Shown piece by piece: positions 55,592-64,000 of a DNA stretch of 64,000 bases (its first letter is position 1; the number at the start of each line of letters is the position of its first letter). The position numbers and the translations under genes are program-made. This DNA is from Brachionus plicatilis. Taxonomy: Eukaryota; Rotifera; Eurotatoria; Ploima; Brachionidae. Where the stretch lies: positions 439,498-503,497 of the forward strand of contig QEOQ01000165.1 of assembly GCA_010279815.1 (NCBI GenBank). The letters are read 5' to 3'. Below the pieces are notes generated by a model. The model was given only the letters and a program-made list of their open reading frames with translations. It had not been told where the DNA came from and did not search any database.

Positions 55592-58500
55592 AAACTTAAC
55601 AGAAACAAAAAGAAATAAAATTGAATTGAATAGTTTCCTTCTTTGTCTCGAAAAATAGACAAATTTTTTAGAAATATACAAAATATAACCATTATTATAA
55701 TCCTTTTTAAATTAAAAAAATAAAAATATGATAATTAAAAAAAATTATTTTTACTTTAATCCAATAAATATGTTAAAATATTTAAGAGGCTTTGGTCCTT
55801 TTAGAAATTTACTCAAAACTATTGGAATCAGTGTTAGAATTGGAGACAAAACTATTCCCATTAGACTAAGCTTTTCTCTTGTAAATCCATTCTCAACCAA
55901 TTTAAGCCTAATTACGCTCTCTGTCCAAAAGCTAAATCGAAATGTTGCCATTAAAATTACCAATATACGAATGGGCTTAATGCAAAGAATCTTCCAAATA
56001 ATGATGTAAGTTTGCCAAATCGACCGATTTTTTGAATCCATTTCATGTCTTTCAATTATTAAGCGTTCAGATTCAATTTTTAACTTTTTGAGATTGTACT
56101 CATTTTTGAACAAGAGAACCATTATTGAAGTAAAAATGGAAATTGATCCAAAAATATAGAAAAATTCTAAACTTATAAATTTTTACTTTAAATTTATTGT
56201 TAAGAAATCGGAAAATAAATTACTTTCCAGGGTAACTATTCCATGTTCTTGGGGTACAAGATTCAGAAAAGGTCTGATATACTTGTTGCTAAACTCTACA
56301 GACTCGAATATCAAAAATCCGGCATTTCCTACAAACTGACCGATTCCAAATCCAATTGAATTGCATAAAGCTTGAAGAGGTGCATTTTTTCTAATTTAAA
56401 TTTTTTTTAATTGAATTAATTTAATATTTATTTACAGTAAAAAATCATTATTTCTTCTTTTGGTATCGATTTTTTTCTATTTTTAATAATACATTTTAAT
56501 TAAAAAGCCTCAGTTACATCAGAAAAATATTATTTATAGTTTATATTTTCTTTTTGTTAGAAGTTTCGATAATCAAAAAAAATTAAAATTAATAATGCCA
56601 AAAATCTTTTGCTAGAGGCATTGTGTATTCTGGAATAAAAGTTTTGTTAAATCTATCAGTCAGTTAAGTTAGTCTCTGTACAAACTGTTCAATTGTTTTT
56701 TGTTCCAAAATGCACAATTCTAATGTTATTTATCAAAGCAATAAAATGACCCAAGCAGTTATTAAAGAAGTAAATTGATCGTAAATGATATTTTTCTTTG
56801 AAAGATGTAATATTTTTGAAGTTTATTTATTAAGAGATCAATATTTTTATGCCATTTTAGTCTTATTTATTTTAATTAAAATAAAAAAAATAATTATTTA
56901 GTTATATTCAATAAAGATCATAATTTTTTTTCAATTGAAATTAAAAACGAAATTGAGACTTTTTATGACTTATTTGATAATTTGTTGGAAAGCTTATATC
57001 TAAAATTTTTTTTTCTTTTTATTCGCTAATAGTGGAGCATTGGCTCATTAATTTCGATTTACACTCAAGTAGATCACTTGCCTTAACACTTGCCCCATGT
57101 AATTTTTTTTCTTGATTTCTGATTTTGGCTAGAACTCACCTTGATATTTTTTTCGGGCATAGTTCTAGTCGGAGTTGTTCAAAAGCTATTAGAGTCAAAG
57201 TCAAGTCATTTGACTTGACTTCAAATTTTGACTTTAATATTCTAAGTTGATAATAATTAAACTCTAAGATAGAAAGCCTTAAAACTGTAATTCTTCAAAT
57301 AGATTAAATTTTGTTTTGAATTTATGATGATCTACAACTTTTAGGATGAGTTTGGTATTTTGAATTTTAGTACAAAAAAAACAAAATATACCAAAAATTA
57401 AATTCTATTTGACCATAATATATTTTATAAATTGTATCAGCTGATAGTTTAGCAGAATCATAATGATGGTACAGATGATGGATCAGATGTGTCAAGTTGA
57501 AGTTTATGATCAGTTTTTGATGCTCAAAATGATCAAATAAAACTAAAACTATAGAATAAATTTCAATTTTTTATGCAATTAATTCCCGGGTTTAACATAC
57601 TTTGTTAAATCTAAAGGTAAAATCTGCAAAAGTCTGCAAAAAATCATTATTTCAATGGTGTACACTCTGCAATGTGCATTTTGATGATGCAGAGTTTTTT
57701 TTTTATTTAGAATAGTATGTTAAATCCAAAAATGTATCTCTGGATTATTTCTATTGAGAAATAACAATTTAGTTAATAGTTTTAGTTTGATTTGATCATT
57801 TTTAGCATCAAAAACTGATCATAAACTTCGAATTGCCTCAAATGTTCTATTTTACAGAGCATGTTATGGTCCGATAGAACTAAGTTTGGGCACATTTTGT
57901 TTTTGTACCAAAATTTACAATCTCTTGACTGACTTTAAATTTTTTGAAACTAATAGCTGGCTTAAAATGTACCTATGATTGGTTGAAAGCTGTTAGTACA
58001 GGCGTCAGCTAGGCATTGTGAAATTTGGTACAAAGATCAAAAACAAAACATAAAAATTCCAAAGCTTAAGTTCTGAAGGACCAAAACTGTACTGATTCTG
58101 CAAAACTCAGAAAATAGTTAATTGGGGATTCTACATTTTATTTAAAAATTCAATTCAACTTTAAGTGGTGGTACAAAGGATGTATCAGCTGCTACAATTT
58201 ACAGAACATGTTTTGGTCCTTCAGAACTTAAGCTTTGACACTTTTTATGTTTTGTTTTTGATCTTTGTACCAAAATTTACAATGCCCGTCAGCTAACGCT
58301 TCGGCTTGGGGCAAAATCTTCACTAACCTAACCCATTCCTTACTGCAACTAATATTAAGATTAAGATATTTATTAATCATTGTAGTTTGTCATTTAAATT
58401 TTATAAATTTCTTTTATTTTAATCTCTAAGCTTTTAAAGAAAATCTAAAAAAAATTTTCAAGTTTTTTTTTAAACTTTTTGAATTTTATTTCAAATTTTT

Positions 58501-59882
58501 TGAAAATGAGTATACGATAATTATTCAATGATAATTCCTTCTTTAAAATTATGATTAATTGACTAAAAATTAATTTCCCAATAAAACTTAAATTTCAATT
58601 GGGATTCTTTTTATTTGTTTATTAGAAAAATAATGTCTACTGTTCTAGTTAACTGGTCGATTTAAATCCAAGGTAATTGAAACTATAGTCATTTTATTTG
58701 ATTATTAATTTAAATAAATGGAATTGATCTGGTGACTAATTTTCTTGATTAATTATTTTCTTGATTAACTGAAAGTTCTTATTTTTTAATTTTAAAGAAT
58801 TAATTAACAAAAATCGGATAGATTTAATTAGGTAAAGGATCGACTTGAGTGGAAATGAAAAGTAATGACCCTTTGCTCCACAAGGAGTTAATAAGAAAAA
58901 AAAAATAAAAAATATAAATTTAATTAAGTTCAGTTAATAAATTTTAATTCTTTAAACAATATATAACTAACTGAAACTTTTTATTTTTCTGAAGGAGCTT
59001 GGCTCGATCAGAATTTACTTAATAAATAAATAAATAAATAAGTCATAAGTCCGGACTTTTTTGTAAAATTTGCTAGATCAGGCTTCATATCAAAAAATTT
59101 ATATACTCTTGGGTTGTCTAATGCAATTGATTTGCCATATATCAGAATTTTGTTGCAATTTTAGCATAAATTTCTTCTTCAGTATTCAAAATTTTAAAGC
59201 CGGGACTTGGAATTTGAAAAAAAAAAAATCCGGGCTTGGACTTGACTTGAGACTTGTGACTTTTAAACAACTCTGAATAAAAGTAAATTCTTTCAAAATG
59301 ACCAAACTGTATATATTTTGGAAATAAAAAAATCAAAATCACTTACTCCATTAGAAGATCAAGAGACCATGCATCAAGAGCCACGTCTTGGGTTGCACTT
59401 AGAAAGACAATCAGCCCAAAAAACAAAGCAAGTAGAAAGATTTCTTTTTTTTTATGTTCTATGTTTTCGTCAATAAGTTTGTTGACTCGAGAGGCCAAGA
59501 TTATCATAACTAGACCAGAAATAAACTGACACGAGACAACCCATGTTTTTCGTCTACCAATCTTGCGGACAAAAAATGCGTCAATTAAGGGTGCCCATAA
59601 CAATTTGAGTGAAAATGGCCAAATGGCAAAACTGTATGTGCCTTGTTCTGAATAGGATACTTTTCTGGTGCTGAGTATCAGTGGAATGCTAAAGGCCAGG
59701 CCGATCGGAATGCCGAGAATAACATAGAGAAATGTGAGAAAAAAAATGTTGTTCAAGTCTTCTGATTTTTTTGCCTGATTAAAAGGCTTTTCGTTTTTGT
59801 TCTCTTCAAATAAACTGATTACTTCTACTTGATCTTCTGGAACTTGTGCAAGCATATCTAATATAACTAAATTTAATGACAC
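55189..59882 (-). CDS. SLC33A1: Acetyl-CoA transporter, SLC33A1 family (4 exons)
   Basis: Exons 59347-59882, 56224-56390, 55755-56166 and 55189-55702 join in frame to 542 aa, close to the 549 aa of the vertebrate protein. Introns are GT-AG of 2956, 57 and 52 bp. The N-terminal half has FLYVILGIPIGLAFSIPLIL, YSFAIWPFSLKLLWAPLIDA and GRRKTWVV. SATQDVALDAW lies at the exon 1 end and VGNAGFLIFES in exon 2. Exon 3 has RFSFWTESVIRLKLVENGF, and exon 4 has ITDRLIGGTYMTFLAF and the luminal cysteine region before the last helix. These blocks follow the family in order. The protein imports acetyl-CoA into the ER/Golgi lumen for acetylation of glycolipids and proteins. The first listed start is used; an ATG eight codons in is also possible. 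The long first intron is full of inverted repeats. Confidence 0.93.
57170..57245. repeat. hAT-like MITE fragment in SLC33A1 intron 1
   Basis: GGAGTTGTTCAAAAGC followed by AAAGTCAAGTCATTTGACTT is one end of the AGTTGTT/AAGTC family. The other end is not preserved nearby. Confidence 0.55.
57491..57836. mobile_element. Foldback element with AAGTTGAAGTTTATGATC arms
   Basis: The left arm (57493-57552) and the right arm (57778-57836) are inverted copies of about 60 bp, containing TTTATGATCAGTTTTTGATG and AAAATGATCAAA. A lone arm is at 18559-18622. The middle has CTGCAAAAGTCTGCAAAAAA and CTCTGCA words but no gene. Confidence 0.7.
57848..58305. repeat. Three-copy repeat cluster, one copy inverted
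   Basis: A unit of about 95 bp containing ACAGAGCATGTTATGGTCC, TTTGTTTTTG and GTACCAAAATTTACAAT occurs at about 57858-57935 and again at 58198-58295. It also occurs inverted at 58003-58095, with TTGGTACAAAGATCAAAAAC and CTTAAGTTCTGAAGGACCAA. The inverted pair at 58003 and 58295 forms a foldback with ends GTCAGCTA. Confidence 0.65.
59038..59276. mobile_element. hAT-like MITE copy, close to the 13.65-kb copy
   Basis: The right end CTTGTGACTTTTAAACAACT CTG is intact; the left end is cut at AAGTCATAAGTCCGGAC. The inside shares TATACTCTTGGGTTGTCTAA and neighbouring sequence with 13645-13925. It lies at the 5' splice end of SLC33A1 intron 1, about 70 bp from the donor. Confidence 0.75.
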
Positions 59883-61407
59883 ATTTTAGTAGAAAAAAAA
59901 TTTTAAAGTTATTTCTCTAAAAGTTTAATATATTGAATTTTTTTAAAAATTTTATCTCTCAATAAATATTTTTTATAAGTTTTTTCAAAAATAAATTTTA
60001 AAACAATTGAAAAATTTATGAATTTATTATTAATGATTTATTTCTGGCAAAAACAAATCAATAAAATCAAATCGGCTTATTAATAAAAAGAGTCTAAAAA
60101 AGCATTACGTAAAGTTTTTTACACTTAAAAAATCTAGTCAAAATGTGAATCCAGCTTTAAATTGATTTTATTTTATTTATTTATTATTATAATATATATG
60201 AAGTATATTTAAGTTTTGAATGCGTTAGAAAGAATGAGAAAAACCTAGATACAAATTATGCTTTTTTTCTTAAGTAGGTTCATTTTGTTTGAGTTTTATT
60301 TTCAAATTGGAAATAAATTTTTGCCTAGATTTCATAACAGAAAAATAACAGACTTATATAGTCGAAATAACAAAAAAGGAAAATAATAAGCTTTCAAAAA
60401 AATTTGGTTGGTGAAAAAAAATTGAAAATGTAAAAATAATCATAATTTATTTTTTAAATGTCTAATAAAAATATTGCACAAAATAGTAATTAAATCTAAA
60501 TTTATGATTCGATTATTAAAATATTTTAATATTCTAATAAGTTTTAAGGGAAACACTTTAATTAAATTTAATAGCTATAACAAAATTATAAGGAGTATTT
60601 TAATTACAATATTTTAGGATCCATTTGTTTTATTTTAAAAAATAATAAAATGATTTTCGAAATTTATTCTAAACCCTTTATTCTAAAATTAATTATTTTT
60701 TGAATTTTTCTTAGTGCAATTTTGTAGAAAAAAATAAAAAATTAAATTGATTGTTTATCTTTATCACTTGGATAAAATTTTATAAAAGGACTTTTCAAAA
60801 AAATTGAAATTTATTCATATAATAAAAACCTGATAAGATATTAATTGCTAGCGTCAGTATTAAATAGACACCGGTCTTTCTTGTAAACAAACAGGAATAT
60901 ATAATAAAAAAGAATACTTAAAATATTCTAATCATTTTAAATAAACGTTAGATAAATAAATAAAAAAAATTTAATTATAGAAAACTTTAATATTAAAAGT
61001 GATGATTAATTTAATAAAATTATACTGCTTTGATTCTTTTTAAAAAGTTAATGAAATAATCAGAATATTTGAACTCTATTTTTATTGATGATGAAACATT
61101 ACAAAAATGTAATTTATTTAAAAGAAAATCTTGATTTAATTATCTTTTTTTAAAACAATTTAAAAAATTTCTTAATTACTACTTAAAAAAGTTTTTTAAT
61201 CAATTTTTGACTCTTAATATTATTATTTTAATCATAGAAATCTTAATTAAAATAAAGAAATCATTTGATTAGAACAAAATTCTATATGTTGATACGAGTT
61301 TTAACAGACGATCCATAAATTAGTCATGATAAAAATCCATAAGGTTAACAAATATTTTTTTGCCAATTCGATACGAACTTGAACTATTAAATATTAGAAT
61401 AAATTGC
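59883..61407. other. AT-rich intergenic DNA upstream of SLC33A1
   Basis: This should hold the SLC33A1 promoter, but no motif stands out. No gene or repeat was resolved. Confidence 0.5.
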
Positions 61408-61408
61408 A

Positions 61409-61703
61409 GAGTTGTTTAAAAGTCACAAAATAAAGTTTAAGTCATTTAAAAAAATTCCAATTCCAAATGACTTATTTTTTTAACTATTGAAGCTTTTTAT
61501 TTTTAAAGTCCGAGTCAAATACTTTAAATTAAAAAAAAGTATGAAAAACATGAATTTTCAACCGTTCTAGGTAGTTAATATAGGGGCCTTTTTAAAGTCA
61601 AAATCACTAAAATTTAAGTCCAAGTATGGACTTTAAAAAAAAAAAAATTTACAAGTCCAGACTTGGACTTGACTTGAGACTTGTGACTTTTAAACAACTC
61701 TGA
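61409..61703. mobile_element. hAT-like MITE, best preserved copy
   Basis: Inverted ends CAGAGTTGTTTAAAAGTCAC and GTGACTTTTAAACAACTCTG are nearly perfect. The 8 bp just outside are ATAAATTG on the left and ACAAATTG on the right, differing at one base, which fits the 8-bp target duplication of hAT transposons. The element is about 295 bp and non-coding. Confidence 0.8.
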
Positions 61704-63084
61704 CAAATTGACAAGATTAAATTTTAAATTAAATTTATATAAGTTTTTTTTTTAAACATAACACTCAATTTGGTTGCCAATCAACCAAAATATTTCTTTT
61801 TTTTTAATCCCTGGCAAAATTAATTGTTATATTTTCTGTACGATTTGAGAGAATTCTTAAGTTTTCGAAAAACTATTTTAAAAAAGTTATTTTTAATCTT
61901 TAAAAAATTATTATGGGGCTGTGTAGTTCGTTTCAATTCGATCTTTTCAATTCAGAAAAGTTTAAATAAAAAGGATAATTCAGTTCCATAAACTAGAGCT
62001 GTTTTTCTGAATTGAAACCATCAAATTGTAAAAAATTTCACAAGCCTTTATTTTTAATATTCCTTAGTGATTAAGATAATGAGTTTATTTAATCAAATTA
62101 AGAGAACAAAAATTCTGATAAAACTTCATATTTTATTAACAATAATTTTCAAGATGACTGTAATATTATTTTTATTAAATTTTATTGATTTTTCGCTCTG
62201 TAATTAAAAAAAATGAGAATGAAATTTTCACACAACTTAATTTATATTGAAAAGGCAGATGATAAAAATTTTTTTTTACTAAATACAAATAGAAAAAATA
62301 ATTAGGACATGAAAAGATTAAAGACGAATTAAATTTAAGCACGATTTTGTAATTTAAAGAACAAATATCGTGGCACGATATTTTTACATCATTTGTTATA
62401 ATTGAATTTTTGTTGTAAATGAATTTTTTTTATTAAAATAAAAAATTTAAATAATCTTTCCTACGCTTAATTGAATAAAATAAAAAATAATATTAAGGTT
62501 TATTTTATGAAAACTTTTCTTTTAAATTTTTTAAAAATTTTATATAGATTTCATTACTAATTATAAAAATCTTTTAATTATTAGGCTGATTTAGTGTTCT
62601 CAAACTATTCCTAATTCGAAAGAAGAAGTACAGAAGTGAAAATATTTGTAAAGCTTTCAAATTCAATTTGTCGTTTTTTTTTAAATAACCAAATAATTGT
62701 TAAAAATTTTAAAAAACGATTATTAGTAATTTTCCAAATAAAAATAAAAAATTAAGACGAAAGCATTAGCTTTCGGGGGAGATAGAATAAATTTGTTTGG
62801 TCATGAATATATTTTTTTAACAAAGCTTTTTTCAAATTTAATTGAAAAAAAAATGTATCACCCAATATTCAATTTAAAATTGTTTTGCCATTATGTTTTT
62901 ATTATCAAAATCATAAAATAAATTACCTTTTAAATATTAATAGTAATATTTACTTCTAAATGAAAAAAACATTTGAAATTATATATTTTTAAAGATTTTA
63001 AATTACTAAACAATTTTTTTACAAAAAAAAAATTGATAAAGAGATTGAAAATTTCTCTTCAATTTGATCGTTTAAAATTGAATT
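61704..63084. other. AT-rich intergenic DNA
   Basis: A weak inverted pair (GGCTGTGTAGTT... and ...CACAAGCC, with TTTCAATTCAGAAA inside) spans about 61916-62046 and may be an eroded MITE. Nothing else is visible. Confidence 0.45.
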
Positions 63085-63930
63085 ATTTTTTAAGGTTATC
63101 CCTAATACACGGACCCGGACTCCGGAAAACGGACTCACGGACCCGGACTTTTCGAGCCTAAAGCATGGACCCGGACTTTTGAAAAATTTGCTAAAACACG
63201 GACCCGGACTTTCAGATTCTAATATCCGGACTCCGGACAAAATTTATTAAAAATGAATGATTTAAAAATGACACAAAATTATATTATAGAATTTAGTGTT
63301 CATCACAAAAAACGAAAATTTAACGGCAATTCATTATATAAAAATAAATTTTAAAATTTTGACAAATTTTTCTTTTCTCTCTTTGGACCTATTGATTTGT
63401 TTTTTAGCATTTAAAACAGCAACTAACGCCTCAAAACCATCATTAGTAAAACAATTCTTATAAGTATTAAAATCTATATTTACAACACCACACGGCAAAT
63501 CATCTGGTTTGACAATTATATCACATTCATCAATTAAATTTTTAAAATCAAACGCTTTCGATTCCAAAATTAAAAATAAAACATTTTTTTGTTTTTTTGT
63601 CATTATTTCATTTTTTTGCATGCAGTTTTTTAAATACTTTTTTTGTTTAAAATTATTACTAGGATTCCGGAATCCGTGTTTTAGTCTTTAAAATAATCCG
63701 GAGTCCGTATTTTAGTAATTCATTTTTTTCCCACGTCCGGGTCCGTATTTTAGTACTTCATTTTTTTCCCACGTCCGGGTCCGTATTTTAGTAAAACAGT
63801 TTTTTCCCACGTCCGGGTCCGTGTTTTAGGCCTGAAAAGTCCGGGTCCACGAGTTCGTTTTCCGGAGTCCGGGTCCACGAGTTCGTTTTCCGGAGTCCGG
63901 GTCCGTGTTTTAGGGATAACCATTTTTTAA
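63085..63930. mobile_element. GC-rich inverted-repeat element with perfect 9-bp target duplication
   Basis: ATTTTTTAA flanks both sides exactly (63085-63093 and 63922-63930). The element (63094-63921, 828 bp) begins GGTTATCCCTAATACACGGA and ends with the inverse. The terminal zones are made of repeated ACGGACCCGGACT and TCCGGAGTCCGGGTCC words, strikingly GC-rich in this AT-rich DNA. Near the right end, CCCACGTCCGGGTCCGT units repeat in tandem about three times at spacing near 45 bp, and GAGTTCGTTTTCCGGAGTCC repeats twice. A 9-bp duplication suggests the Mutator group. An open frame is inside. Confidence 0.85.
63334..63621 (-). CDS. Unknown 95-aa frame inside the GC-rich element
   Basis: The central AT-rich part of the element encodes MQKNEIMTKKQKNVLFLILE followed by SKAFDFKNLIDECDIIVKPD, a CGVVNIDFNTYKNCF segment and a basic end (KQINRSKERKEKFVKIL). 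Composition looks protein-like, with alternating hydrophobic residues. I do not recognise it. The start may lie further upstream since the first Met falls near tandem repeats. It may be a fragment of a transposon protein or a captured host exon. Confidence 0.4.
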   Translation of the reverse strand: MQKNEIMTKKQKNVLFLILESKAFDFKNLIDECDIIVKPDDLPCGVVNIDFNTYKNCFTNDGFEALVAVLNAKKQINRSKERKEKFVKILKFIFI

Positions 63931-64000
63931 ATTAAAAAAGATATTTGAAAAAACGGAATGGAAAGGATGGAACAGACAGAGAGAAATTTGAATTTGCCGC

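Noticed and set aside
1..64000. CRISPR array, prokaryotic operon or prophage
   Set aside because: No regularly spaced repeats with unique spacers, and genes are spliced; the tandem GC words at 63.7 kb are part of a transposon end.
1..64000. tRNA or rRNA genes
   Set aside because: No sequence with recognisable A and B boxes or rRNA wording was found by eye; a covariance scan would settle this.

Overview
The window looks like nuclear DNA of a small-genome invertebrate animal. It is very AT-rich, has spliced genes with mostly tiny introns (48 to 57 bp, GT-AG) plus a few long introns packed with repeats, and carries animal-type families: an SLC22 transporter, an SLC33A1 transporter, multi-PDZ, Ly6, GT10 fucosyltransferase, a SAM protein like C19orf47, and an LRR plus seven-helix receptor. 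A monogonont rotifer such as Brachionus is my best guess. That is an inference from gene style and composition, not proven here. There is one assembly gap (32278-33198).

Layout. 1-2.8 kb: AT-rich DNA with a decayed LINE reverse transcriptase. 2.8-6.8 kb: a four-exon, six-PDZ gene on the minus strand. 8.7-11.2 kb: a piggyBac relic and LINE copy A. 11.9-12.3 kb: a two-exon Ly6 gene. 13-16.3 kb: short inverted-repeat elements, a LINE ORF1 relic and a Mutator-like tail. 16.5-21.1 kb: a four-exon SLC22 gene whose long intron holds one transposon nested in another. 22.2-23.5 kb: RT, foldback and FLYWCH relics. 24.2-25.6 kb: a frameshifted fucosyltransferase. 27.4-28.5 kb: a Mutator-like element with a PHD-finger relic. 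28.6-30.4 kb: LINE copy B. 31.4-33.3 kb: repeats and the gap. 34.6-36.9 kb: the C19orf47-like gene and an unknown gene. 38.4-40.0 kb: a secreted bacterial-type glycoside hydrolase fused to cysteine-rich modules. 42.2-43.2 kb: an unknown, possibly nuclear protein. 45.3-47.5 kb: the orphan receptor. 48.3-55.6 kb: a segmental duplication of the 3' end of SLC33A1 around small genes and foldbacks. 55.2-59.9 kb: SLC33A1. 61.4-63.9 kb: a hAT-like MITE and a GC-rich inverted-repeat element with a perfect 9-bp target duplication.

The host genes do not form an operon or pathway. Several act at membranes: transporters, a PDZ scaffold, a Ly6 protein, a receptor and a Golgi enzyme. Much of the remaining DNA can be resolved into inverted-repeat transposons and LINE debris. 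The strongest unusual items are the two elements with 9-bp target duplications, the hydrolase fusion, the phase-1 duplication of PDZ-pair exons, and two LINE copies that share a stop codon and a 5' breakpoint.
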